NCBI RefSeq assembly: GCF_023078275.1
Contig: NC_062983.1
Location: 179,001-243,000 of the forward strand
Direction of reading: 5' to 3'
Length of the DNA: 64,000 nucleotides
From: Leguminivora glycinivorella
Lineage: Eukaryota > Arthropoda > Insecta > Lepidoptera > Tortricidae
This document shows, piece by piece, positions 25,205 to 36,337 of this stretch. Below the pieces are notes generated by a model. It searched no databases and had not been told where the DNA came from. It saw nothing but the letters and a program-made list of their open reading frames with translations. Numbering within the stretch: the stretch's first letter is position 1; each line of letters starts with the position of its first letter. A program made the translations under genes and the position numbers.

Positions 25205-25900
25205 AACACCACTACAGTTGTACTGGATGAGGCCGAAGCCCTTTTGTGGCAAGCGGTAGCCAGTCATTTCATCATAACGCTGGACGAGGCCGGAGCCCTT
25301 GTGTGGCAAATGGTAGCCAGACATTTCATCATAATGCTGGACGAGGCCGAAGCCCTTGTGTGGCAAACGGTAGCTAGACATTTCATCATAATGCTGGACG
25401 AGGCCGGAGCCCTTGTGTGGCAAACGGTAGTCAGTCATTTCATCATAATGCTGGACGAGGCCGGAGCCCTTGTGTGGCAAACGGTAGCCAGACATTTCAT
25501 CATAATGCTGGACGAGGCCGGAGCCCTTGTGTGGCAAACGGTAGTCAGTCATTTCATCATAATACTGGACGAGGCCGAAGCACCTGGTGTGTGCAAGCGG
25601 TAGCCAGATTATTTAGCTTATACTGGACGAGGCCGAAGCACCTGGTGTGTGCAAGCGGTAGCCAGATTATTTAGCTTATACTGGACGAGGCCAAAGCACC
25701 TGGTGTGTGCAAGCGTTAGCCAGATCATTTAGATCATACTGGATGAGACCGAAGCATGCGCAAACGGTAGCCAGTCATCTCACCGTAACACAGGACTGAG
25801 GCCACAGCACCACCGGTTGTGTAAGTGGTAGTCTGACATTCTATCGTTAACGTTGAACGACACCTAAAGGTTTATACATGTTAGGTGATGGTAAACGGTA
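25205..25900 (+). repeat. tandem array, 57-bp units (drifting to ~58-60 bp)
   Basis: About 11 copies contain 'ctggacgaggccggagccct' and 'gcggtagccag'. The first seven units are exactly 57 bp, keeping both strands open. The plus strand reads repeats of LDEAGALVWQTVARHFIIM (19 aa). The minus strand is open in parallel. Later units change length and lose the frame. A stray unit remains at about 26262-26310. The open frames are a by-product of a unit divisible by three, so I do not call a protein. Confidence 0.85.
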
Positions 25901-28900
25901 AGCAGACTAATCAGTATTATATTCAAGAATGAAATTTCAGAGTTCATATCGTCTTGAAATTCTTGAAGAATTTAACATCTTTATGGATAACTTGATGATG
26001 TTTCTTTTAATAATATAAATGTTCATTTTAGAACTTGATCTGAACCAAGTGACATGTTCTCGCTTAATTAGGTATTCATCTTGTTTGATTTTTGGACATT
26101 TTGACATTATACACCACGAATATGTTATTATTTTATTTAGTAGGTAATTCTATTTCGCAACATTTGTTATTCTATCCTAAAATGGGCACACAAGAGTACC
26201 TTACTTCAGAGAAATTTAACTAACGAAGAGGTTAGATAAATTTCCTTAAATTCGTGTTTTAACTGGACGGAGACTGAAGTAGCTGGTTACAAGCGGTAGC
26301 CAGATTGTTATTTTTCTAGAAATAAGTTGGAACACTGCTTGCGCAAGAGCACTCGTGGTGTCCAGCCCTGAAAGTTGTTACTTACTAATGTTGATCATGT
26401 CATGACGAGACGTTCGTTGCACAGAACATAATGTCTCTGATTTGTTATATGATTATTTTGTGTCTTTCTTCTTTCTTACAAGCCGGCAAGATATTTCCTT
26501 AAACAAGCGGATACGATGGGCTATTGTGTTTCTACCATTATTCATTTTGGATGGATCCTTGAGGTGGACAAGAATTCAACGTTCAGTTGTATAAGTTGCT
26601 GGCTGAAGGGGGGTGAAGAAAAAAAAACATTGGTCGTAAACGCTGAGACTGCATGTTGGCTTAGCGCAGGACGTTTTCGTACTATTTTATGTATGATAAT
26701 CTACAATTTTAATTTTGCGTCCATAAAAAGCTTAAATTCTATGATATTGAAATATCGACTAATAATACAATATTTAGGAATATCGACTGAGTCGCAGTTT
26801 TAAGTCTTTCCCTTATAATTCGAATGCTGCATACTGTATGGTCATTTTTCACTGTAAGTTAGCTTAGTTAGCATATGAAACAAACTATTTTCAGAATTAT
26901 TTGGAGGTACACCTCCTAAAGTAAATTTAATTTTATGTCAAATTTAGATACTCAATTTGCTGTTTTTTTGGTCTGATATTTTATTAGGTTAATTTTAAAT
27001 TGCGGTTTTCGTATTTGGGATTTCCTTTAAAAACCTCGTATTACTAGTAAATTTAAAGAACAAAGATAAAACACTTTTACATAGTCATGAAGTAGTGACG
27101 AAATGATAATATTTTATATGAGATGCGAAATGCAAAAAAAGAAATCTACAACGGAAATAAAGTTTTGGGCATTATAACGAGGCGAGTTAGATCTATATAC
27201 TATCGGAGATCTGACTTTTGGTACTTAAATATAACTTGCAATTTACAGGACATTTGTTATTCGCAAAATTTTTATTATTTACGTACATTACAAAACCATT
27301 ACTTAGAATAGCTTCTGTCTCCTTGTAATTAAGTGATTGAAAAGTATAGGTGAGCTTTTTGGGCTCGTTGATTGATTTGCCTTTCAGATGACAATGCTTT
27401 AGCATTGCATTGTAGGCGTAATTCACTATAAGTAAGCATAAAACTGCTCTAGTATCAGCTAGCTTAGCTCGTATTTTTATACAAATTACCTATGATTAAG
27501 CGATAATGTGATACCTTTTGTTTGAGAGTGGCACATTTGAACCACACTTGAAGAACCACATCTACGGGACATACTGGTATGGCCGCATTAACCTTACATA
27601 AATATATTAATACTAGTATTACCTGTGACCATTTTAATTAACTCCATAGTTATTATACGAGTAATATACAGTGATTTTGCGTATCTGCACGTAATTATGG
27701 CACTGATGTAGTTTTAGTTTATTTATAGTGTATTCATAAAATATAAGTGACTTGAGTCATATATGACATCTTAAACAATTACTATTTTATGTTGATTATT
27801 GATACGATTCGGGCTGCCACGTGACAGGTTTAGCCAAGTGTGGAGCCGTACGATATTGATATCATAGTTTTTCAAAATATTTCCTATTAATAAATTATTC
27901 TTATCTTTACAATAATATTTCAAAAGAAAAAAAAAAACTTCCTAATTTACCCATCTATAAAGATCTTGATCTAGAATCTATTTTGTATAAAGGGCTCTAA
28001 ACTGTTTGAGAACACTCTGAGGTTCCCAGAATCGTAGATATTATCTGTTGGACGGTGCAATAATTTAGTTGCTGTATGATTTATTATCTGGAACTAATCA
28101 AAATTTAGCAGTTGATTCAGATGAGCTGTATCCTGTTATAGAATTATAATGTATTTATTTACTTACAATTATGATTTTGTTTACACTAGTGCTTAGTGTT
28201 TACTTGCATAGAGGTTGATAAAACTTACTATTTATTAAAAAAAAAAAAAGTGTATAAGCTACGTAGATTTTAATGAACAAACGGGTCTTAGGGTCAATTT
28301 ATGTTGGGTTTGTGCTACGAATGGCTGTACTAGGTACGGTTCTAACTCGTGACAACCTCGTTGAAACAAATGGAATCTGTTTTAGCTATAGGTAAAAGCG
28401 TCGAGTCTTCATTCCCATTATAGTTATTGAAAATTAGGAACAACATCTTATAGACTGATTCCGTATGTTGTAATATTCTAATTTTCAATAATAATATCTG
28501 GTAATCTACACAATTTTACATCCTACTATGATCACTGAATCGGAATGAAGACTTAGGATATGATACTTGAGCTATGGCAGATATTAACGACCCATGCCTG
28601 TAATTATTCACTATGGATGTGAAAACACGCAGTTTGTTCTGTATAAATAATACTTTAGCACGTTGGAAGATGTCAAGAAAGATACCGATTTTGATATGCT
28701 TATTGCACATGTGAAAACCATTTATGGAGCGGTAATCTCTATCGGCAATATCGACATCGCGGTACATTTGATGTACAACGATCGTACTTTTTCATCATTT
28801 TTATTCAAAGCTGAAGACAGACGCCTATCCGTTAGACTACTTCTCTTATTGTATTTTTTTTGTAGTCGAGGTGACGAATGTAAATTGGATGCATATTTCA

Positions 28901-30286
28901 CGATATTGTAGTACGTTTATAAGACTAAAAGCACATCTCTTTAACTGCAAAGCGCAAGATTAATTAGAAATTATATTAAATAAGCTATAATGAAACAAAA
29001 ATAAGATCACATAATTAAATAAGTATGTGATAGATTTAAATGCACGGTTTCTAAATTTATTACAACTTATTTGAGTTATAAAACTTATTTTAGCTGTCAA
29101 AGTAACGGTCCGTGCAATACAACTCGTTTGTTTATTATGATTATTATATATGTTGTTGTGTGTTCTTTGTAAATTGAGTCTATTTAGTTTTAGTAATAAT
29201 TATAGGAGAGATATTGTTTTTGGCACAAAATTATATAGGAATGTAACGTCTGGGAATGAACAGTTGCGACTAGAATCTATTTTAAAGTTATAGGTTTATA
29301 TTATATGCACAATGAGGAATTCCAATGAGTGATTAATTTAATATTATGCAATAACCTACTCTAAGATTGGGATATGTAAATCTGATGTTATATATGCAAT
29401 ATAAATATCTGTGTTTGTAAAACAAGATGTAGACTATAAGAAATTCAAAATAATTTAGCTGTTACCATAAAGGGCGTAAGAAACTATGAGATTCATTTAG
29501 CAAGAAATTCCATCTTGTGTTTTTCTCTTATTTTTGTATCGTCAGAATAATTTCATATTCAATTTAATGTTGTTCCATTGTTTTAATGTATGTTTTTAAA
29601 TGTAGTTCCAGCGTTCCAACTCTATTTAGCAAGAGAGAAAACGGGAAATAGTCGTGTATTAATTATCTGCTAAATTAGATGGAATACTGAGTGCTCTTTC
29701 TCGTTTTAGAATAAATTTACCTAATATGTCCCAAATAAGTTTGTAAAATGTGGATTCAGTGCAGCTCAGCAAAAGAAGGTCGTTATACTGCTATCGCGCA
29801 GGTATAATACGCTATAGGCTACAAAATGTCCAACGAATGAGGACATTCTAACAAAGCAGGATGGCCGAGAGGGCCAGAGGTACTTACAGTTGAGTGGCAC
29901 TGGATGTACAGATATATACATATATATATACATATATACAAATATTTTTTCTCTTTCTATTCACTGTATTGAGTCATTTATGTAGTGGTTCGTCGCTACC
30001 TACTAACTTATCCTGATTGAATTACTAACCTGACATAATGGCTTGATTTGTGAATAGCTGATACTAGACCGATTGTAGAACATTTTAATCCAGCTGGGTT
30101 CGAGTGATCTCAACTAGTTTTTTTTATATATTAGTTTTGTTCAAGGGTACGTTCATCCCAAGTTTTCGGGTAGATTACAACGTACAAGTTAATTTAAGTT
30201 AATTTTAAAAATAATTGTTAGAGCTTGTTTGATTCCTTTTATCCATGTGTTGTGCCTGGGACAGGCACTGGGTCAGGATGGTCGAC
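25901..30286 (+). other. non-coding interior of the nested LTR element, right part
   Basis: About 4.4 kb of AT-rich sequence. Open frames are all below about 95 codons and none resembles a retroelement protein. Just before the 3' LTR is 'gtgcctgggacaggcactgg' followed by GTCAGGATGGTCGAC, a short inverted repeat where a polypurine tract would be expected; no good tract is visible. Confidence 0.6.
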
Positions 30287-30533
30287 TGTTAAGAATCTCA
30301 TAACTTCACAAATTATTTATATAATATTTTTAAGACAATGTTAAAAATCTCATAATTTTACCCAAAGATTGATATATTTTTTGTATGTTGGCAACCCCGG
30401 CGGCGCGAGCGCGGGTTGTCAGTTAGTTTTTTTCGGCGTAAAGAAGTGAACTTTGTTTTCTGTGACGATTCGTAAAATAATAATAAATAGCACGAAGGAC
30501 CCCTTTTGGAATCTTAATTACTATGTTGGTAAA
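30287..30533 (+). repeat. 3' LTR of the nested non-coding element
   Basis: Identical to 22545-22791 by eye and followed by the AATAC target duplication. Its promoter elements point into the downstream ORF at 30710. Confidence 0.9.
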
Positions 30534-30709
30534 AATACGTATTGGTGTTTTCCTGGTTTCTAATTGCAATATCTGCATTTCTAAAGTGCAATCTTTAGAT
30601 TATGGGATCAGTCTTGCTGTGGTTTCGTCAATCATCCCACTTGTGCTAACTTTTGTTTCCTTTTGTTTCTTTTGTTATATATATATATATATATATTTTT
30701 TTTTTCATT

Positions 30710-31060
30710 ATGGAAGTCGCGAATGTGTATGAATATGTGTATTTAGTTATTAATGACTTTGCGGTACGGCATGGTGTACGGGTTTTCGGGGTGACCCTGG
30801 ACTTTTCTGGCCCCGAAGTGACCTATATCGCGTGGTTGGATGCCGTGGAGGGGCATCCCCTACTGTGTCCCCGGCATCCGGCCCGTGACTTGGGGGATGT
30901 GTTGTTATCGGTGCTATGCATATTGTCGGACAGCAACACCTTCTATGGGGTTACGCATGAGTTGTCCCCCAGTGGCCTATTCTGGCGTGTAGTCTGGACG
31001 CGCTTGGAACTGGATTGGCTCTGGGCGGAGTTGGACTTAGTGGCCCCATGGGGTGCATAA
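30710..31060 (+). CDS. unidentified 116-aa ORF antisense to the gypsy element
   Basis: The ATG at 30710 opens MEVANVYEYVYLVINDF and the frame runs to TAA at 31058-31060. The segment from about 30770 is GC-rich against very AT-rich flanks. The predicted protein is acidic, Trp/Leu-rich and without low-complexity runs (for example RVFGVTLDFSGPEVTYIAWL and WRVVWTRLELDWLWAELDL), which is unusual for a chance frame. It lies in the gypsy 3' region between the integrase stop (31199) and the nested LTR element, on the opposite strand to gag-pol. A (TA)n/T-rich stretch precedes it and long T-runs follow. I do not recognise the family. It could be an antisense accessory gene, a captured host fragment or chance. 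Confidence 0.4.
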   Translation: MEVANVYEYVYLVINDFAVRHGVRVFGVTLDFSGPEVTYIAWLDAVEGHPLLCPRHPARDLGDVLLSVLCILSDSNTFYGVTHELSPSGLFWRVVWTRLELDWLWAELDLVAPWGA

Positions 31061-31198
31061 ATGTGTGTTATGTGTGGTTTTTTTTTTTATTTTATTTTAT
31101 TTTTTTTTTTTTTTTTATTATAGACCAAGTTTGTTCAGTAACTAGTGTTTCGCGCTATTATAACTGTGGAATTGGTGAGTTATATATACATTTTTTTT

Positions 31199-32095
31199 TT
31201 ATAAGTAGTAGGGTTTAGTTCTGTTTTTGTGCACAATATTTTCCTTACCTGCAGCTATTATTTTAACGTTGTGACCTTGGTCTTGGATGACTGTGTACGG
31301 ACCTGTATATACTGGGCTCATCTTATCTCTATCTTCCTTTTTTATTAATATTAGATCTCCTACGCTATAATTTCTTGGATTACTATTTTTGTCGTAATTA
31401 GTTTTCCTTGTTTTTTTTGACCTGATTAAATTATTTCTGGCATCCTCTTGGGATTTTTGTAGTCTATATTTAAGTTCTATTGGGTATGAGTTAAAATTAT
31501 ATACAGGGTCTAGTTTACTTATAATATTGCTAGGTATATTACAAAGTTTCCCAAACACCAATTCGTATGGTGTATATTTGGTTGACGTATGTATCGTCGT
31601 ATTATATGAAAAGCACCAGTACTGCAACCACTCTGACCATTCGTGAGCCTGGTTGTCCGTTTGTATTCTAAGGTACGCTCCTAGCGACTTATGCGAGTTT
31701 TCTAAGGATCCAAGGCTTTCGTGATGGTAAGCGGTTGATTGCAGTTGGTTTACAGACAAAATTTTGCAAACTCCTTGCATGGTTGACGAAATGAATTCGG
31801 TTCCGCGATCTGTCGCGATTTCGCGCGGAATTCCGTATCGTAATATGAAGTTATTTACAAAAGCTCGCGCCACTGTATCCGTTTCCTTATTTGGAAGTGG
31901 GTATGCCTCCACGTATTTAGTTAGTTCGCATTGCAATGTTAGTATATAATTGTACCCGTTTGAATCCTTAGTGAGCGGGCCTACCAAATCTAAATATATT
32001 TTTTCCATGGCAGCTGTAGCTGTTGAGGTAACGCAAAGGGGTTGCTTTACGTATTTATGAAACTTCTGTCTTTGACATTTATCGCAACGTTTTAT
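31199..32095 (-). pseudogene. gypsy pol, third fragment: integrase core and C-terminus
   Basis: This holds the second half of the zinc-binding module (C-DKC-Q), the catalytic triad and the GPY module. The catalytic Asp residues are in YLDLVGPL and ATDRGTEF, and the Glu is in SLGSLENSHKSL, the usual DD35E order. YTGPYTV near the end is the GPY/F motif seen in gypsy integrases. The frame ends with TAA at 31199-31201. The domain itself looks intact, but a foldback MITE separates it from the zinc-binding His pair, so no single product can be made from this copy. Confidence 0.85.
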
Positions 32096-32939
32096 GTATG
32101 AATTTTTTGAAACGAACGTTTCTAAACAAAGGTATTGTTCCTTTTGTGTTGAGCGGGAGCTTCTGTATTTGCACGCGCTAAGACAACAAGAAGCAACTGT
32201 ATCCTGATAATTGTAAGGTTCAAATCTGTACAGCAGCAAATTTGAGATAGATTATTTTGGAAATGTGAAGCGATAGACCACACCGCTATAGGTGCGAAAA
32301 TACAGCGTTTCTAATACTTTGATACTTGGTGGTGGTGCTGTAAGTAATGAAACACGTATATTATCACTGTTATTTTTTATTAATGATTTTGTTAACAATC
32401 AACAATTGTATATAGCAATATATAAATAGTAATTACATAAATATTAGGTACAAGTCTTGATAAATAAAATAACATAAATAACTAAACAAACCGTAAACCG
32501 TATTTATAACAAAACATAACAATGGCGGTCAGATTGAAAAACCTTATCAGTGTTTATTGTCACTTTGCGATGACACCTTAAGGTGCCAGGTGCTTATCAA
32601 CCTTTTAATCGTAGTTTCGCTGTTTAAACGTGTTATTTTTATTATACAGACTGACATATTACCGATGATTATTATAACTATATGTACTATACTTACACCA
32701 TCAAGTATCAAAGTATTAGAAGCGCTGTATTTTCGCACCTATAGCGGTGTGGTCTATCGCTTCACATTTCCAAAATAATCTATCTCAAATTTGCTGCTGT
32801 ACAGATTTGAACCTTACAATTATCAGGATACAGTTGCTTCTTGTTGTCTTAGCGCGTGCAAATACAGAAGCTCCCGCTCAACACAAAAGGAACAATACCT
32901 TTGTTTAGAAACGTTCGTTTCAAAAAATTCATACTATAC
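32096..32939. mobile_element. foldback-type MITE inside integrase
   Basis: Terminal inverted repeats of about 235 bp (roughly 32099-32333 and 32698-32933) start TGAATTTTTTGAAACGAACG and are nearly identical. They flank about 360 bp of AT-rich, non-coding centre. TA dinucleotides border the outer ends, which would suit Tc1/mariner, but the exact ends are ambiguous. The net insertion of 844 bp (1 modulo 3) accounts for the frame change between the two integrase pieces and fits the normal spacing of the zinc-binding His and Cys pairs. Confidence 0.8.
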
Positions 32940-34041
32940 AAATTGCTGGATGTCATTGTCCATTCCCGGCCAGTAATAATAACGTTTTATATTATTTGTC
33001 ATTCTACGTATTCCCGCATGACCACTTGTGGGCAAAATGTGGAAATCGTTTATTATGACTCGCCTGTCGTCCTTGTCGTCGACTTTCGTGGCACCTTTAA
33101 TTATACATAATCGGGGTCCGGACCCTTTATTGTACGTATGCATATGCTGAGCTAGCTCTTTAATAATCGATGCGGTGCCTCTGTTATATAATATGCATAC
33201 TTCCTCTATTTGCTGTGCCTTGCAAAATGTACCTAATTCCCTCGCGAGGAAGGCTCGTTCCGTACGCGACTGGGTTTTAGGCTTGAGACACAATGTCATC
33301 GAGGATGGCGAATATATTATTTCGTTATTGTTACTGGTTATGCAGTCGGGTTGTTGCGATATCTTATGATAGTCTGCTATGCTAAAAGTTAATTCGGGCA
33401 TGTTTCCCGGTTTTCTAAAGATTTCCACTATTGTCGGGTGATCAGTCCGTACACCGTGGTTATCTGTTTTAGCTGTTTTTTCCTCTTGGTTTTGCTGTTC
33501 TAGTTTCTTCCATTGTGCTCGAGTCATTACTGAGATCACGTGTTTTGACATCTCTTTTAGATCTTTGCTGGTAATCTCAATCCGAGATAATGCATCAGCT
33601 GCTGCATTGTCTTTCCCCTTGAGATAGTCTACCGTGAAATCGTACTCCTCCAAACACAGGCGGAATTTTGTCAAGCGACTAGATGGGTCCTTCATACTAA
33701 ACAAGTAGACGAGTGGACGATGGTCTGTAACAATTCTGAACCTGCGGCCATATAGATAGGGACGAAAATATTTTACTCCCCATGTAATGCATAATAGTTC
33801 TAGTTCTGTTGTTGAGTAGTTCTTTTCTGCTTGATTTAAGGGTCGGCTGGCGTATGCAACTGGTAAGCCATTTTTATTTGACAAAACACAACCCAACGCT
33901 ACGCCCGACGCGTCCGTGTGTAAGATGAACTCATTGTTATCAGAGAAGTCGGGATACTGCAATAAAGGTGGGTTCACTATAGCTGTTTTTAAGGTTTCAA
34001 ATGCTTTATGACACTGCGTTGTCCATTTAAATGTTGCGTGT
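32940..34041 (-). pseudogene. gypsy pol, second fragment: RNase H and integrase N-terminus
   Basis: After a stretch with KKHATFKW, which closes the RT connection region, RNase H follows. It has Asp in ILHTDASGVALG, Glu in STTELELLCITWG, Asp in RIVTDHRPLVYLF and Asp in NAAADALSR. A linker leads to the first part of integrase, with the zinc-binding His pair around FHILPTSGHAG and YYYWPGM. The fragment stops where the foldback MITE enters. Its frame differs from the RT fragment by the length of the upstream insertion, not by an internal frameshift. Confidence 0.85.
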
Positions 34042-34046
34042 TTTTT

Positions 34047-34643
34047 AGGGTTCCGTAGCCAAAATGGCAAAAACGGAACCCTTATAGTTTCGTCATGTCC
34101 GTCTGTCCGTCTGTCCGTCTGTCCGTCTGTCCGTCTGTCACAGCCGATTTACTCGGAAACTATAAGTACTACAGTGATGAAATTTGATGGGAATATGTGT
34201 TGTATGAACCGCTACAAAATTATGACACTAAATAGTAAAAAAAAAGAATTGGGGTGGGGCCCCCATACATGTAACTGAGGGATGAAAATTTTTTTTCGAT
34301 GTACATACCCGTGTGGGGTATCAATGGAAAGGTCTTTTAAAATGATATAAAGTTTTCTAAAAAACATTTTTCTTAAAGTGAACGGTTTTTGAGATATCAG
34401 CTCTCAAAGTCGTAAAAAGTATGTCCCCCCCCCTCTATTTTTATAACTACGGGGTATAAAATTCTAAAAAAAATAGAGGTGATGCATGCTAATTAACTCT
34501 TTCAACGATTTTTGGTTTGATCAAAGTATCTCTTATAGTTTTTGAGATAGGTTGATTTAACTGTAATTTTGGTTAAGTTATTGGTTTATTATATTTGCTG
34601 CTACGGAACCCTTTGTGCGCGAGCCCGACTCGCACTTGGCCGG
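34047..34643 (-). mobile_element. GGGTTCCGTAG-family repeat inserted in pol
   Basis: This 597-bp copy lies between RT and RNase H. It starts AGGGTTCCGTAGCC and ends 'gcgagcccgactcgcacttg' + GCCGG. It includes a (GTCC/GTCT)n run near 34098-34140. T-runs flank it on both sides (34041-34046 and 34644-34649). A 5-bp homopolymer target duplication gives a net 602 bp, which explains the frame relation of the two pol pieces. It is the most diverged copy of the family in the window. Confidence 0.85.
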
Positions 34644-34649
34644 TTTTTT

Positions 34650-36337
34650 AGTAAGCTATTTAATGGTTGAGTAATTTCCGAAAATCGAGGAATGAATTTC
34701 CTGTAATAGTTGACGAAGGCCACAAAACGTCTGACCTCGTCCGCGTTTTTTGGTACTGGGTAATTATTCACTACTGTTATCTTTTTTGGATCTGGTTTTA
34801 TTCCTGCTGGGGTTACTATGTGCCCTAGATATAAAATTTCCTTTTGTAGAAAGTTGCATTTTTGCGGATTTAATTTAAAATTAACTTTTCTCAACCTAGC
34901 GAACACATCTATCAGGTTTTTATTGTGTTGATCCAGATTTCTTCCCATTATAATAATGTCATCTAAGTAAACTATACATTTTAAATTGTTTAGGCCGGAC
35001 ATAGCGATGGTCATTGCTCTGCTAAATGCATTGGGACTATTTTTTAAACCCATTGGCAGTCTCTTCATCTGCCAGTGTTTGTCTGCGGCGATGAAAGAAG
35101 TGTATTTTCTACTTTCCTTGTCTAACTTAATTTGATAATAACCCTGATTTAAATCTAACGTACTGAAGTACATTGCGCCCGTGAGGGAGTCTAATATATC
35201 GGTTATATTGGGCAAAGGGAATTTGTCATTTTCGATTTGCTCGTTCACTTTTCGGTAATCAATAACCAATCTCCATTTCTTTTCTCCATCTATTCCCGCT
35301 TTCTTGGGCACCAGCAGGACTGGACTTGCCCATTCGGACCGTGATTCCTCTATTATGTCGTCCTGTAACATTTTTTTTATTTGTCTAGTTATCTCCGTTT
35401 TTTGCGCGTGCGGTAAGCGATAGGGTTTTGTGTATACCGGTGAGGAACCGGGCTTTAATCGAAGCTCTTGCTCATATAGATTCATAGTACTTAGGGAGTC
35501 CCCTGGGAGCTGGAATATATCGGCATACTTGGCGCAAATGCTAGCAATGGTTTCCTTTTCTTCGCCATTTAGATTAGCTAGTGGCAGCAGAGAAAATAGT
35601 AGCTTCACTCTGTCCGCGTTATTTTTGCATGACTCAAAAGAAAAGCATTCGTAGTCACGTAGCGGCCTTATTTGTGGCGTGAAATTATTTATAATTATAT
35701 CATTGCTACGCGTGTTTAACACTTTAACGAATATTTGCCCATTCCTGTTTTGAGTCACGGTATTTGCTACAAAAATTCCTTCTCCTATTTCTCCCAATAG
35801 GACTACGCAATCGCCCGTGCAATTAGTTGATATTTTTATTACTGATTCACTTCGCGCTGGCAACTTCACAAGGTTGGAGTTCATGGATTCGTTTTCTGTT
35901 ACGTTTATATGGAGGGGTATGCTATGTATGTGATTCAAGGTAATCATTTCTTTCTCATAGTCTATGTGACACTTGTATTTAATTAAAAAGTCTTGACCTA
36001 TGATTCCATCAACGTTCAGGGGTAAATTTGTAAACACATGGAATCTATGTTGAAATTCCTGACTTGTGTCTGTTGTCAGAACTAACCGAATTTTACCACA
36101 TGACGTGACCTTGCCCCCTATTCCCTTGATACGTGTGATTTTTGGATAAATGGTCCAACCTGTTGCCATTGCTATATCTCGCTTAACTGCACTGAGCGAT
36201 GCTCCTGTATCTATAAGCCAATTGTACACCTTGCCATTTATTGCTAGTTTTACCGAATTTAAATGGTTATAGGTTAGAATGTACTTATTTTTAGAGAAAA
36301 AACTGCATTTGGTTATCTGTCTCGCCCTGTTCCCCGG
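34650..36337 (-). pseudogene. gypsy pol, first fragment: protease and reverse transcriptase
   Basis: The frame opens at 36337, just after a stop, and overlaps the end of gag by 47 nt in the +1 (or -2) frame. The aspartic protease active site is WLIDTGASLSAV. RT follows with RLVIDYRKVNEQ, YFSTLDLNQGYYQIK, PMGLKNSPNAF, the catalytic CIVYLDDIII and LGHIVTPAGIKPD, all in the order expected for Ty3/gypsy. All catalytic Asp residues are present. The piece ends in the connection region, where the GGGTTCCGTAG repeat interrupts it. There is no ATG near the protease, so synthesis would need frameshifting from gag. Confidence 0.88.

Larger units (their letters stand above)
22545..30533 (+). mobile_element. 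large non-coding LTR retrotransposon (LARD-like) nested in the gypsy element
   Basis: The 7,989-bp element is bounded by 247-bp LTRs that are identical by eye (22545-22791 and 30287-30533) and by a 5-bp duplication AATAC (22540-22544 and 30534-30538). The LTR starts TGTTAAGAATCTC. On the plus strand it has a TATA-like stretch, a TCAGTT initiator and AATAAA, so transcription should run left to right. Directly inside is TTCAGAAGTGACATAAG, the likely primer-binding site. No gag, protease, RT or integrase is recognisable on either strand. The interior is AT-rich with two tandem arrays. The size and absence of genes fit a large retrotransposon derivative mobilised in trans. A BEL/Pao-type origin is possible from the TGTTAAGAA start, but this is weak evidence. 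Confidence 0.85.

Noticed and set aside
25199..25552. Minus-strand 117-codon frame with 'YRLPHKGSGLVQHYDEM' repeats
   Set aside because: It is the shadow of the 57-bp tandem array. A unit divisible by three keeps several frames open on both strands.
31764..31949. Plus-strand short frames over integrase
   Set aside because: They are antisense shadows of the well-supported integrase fragment.
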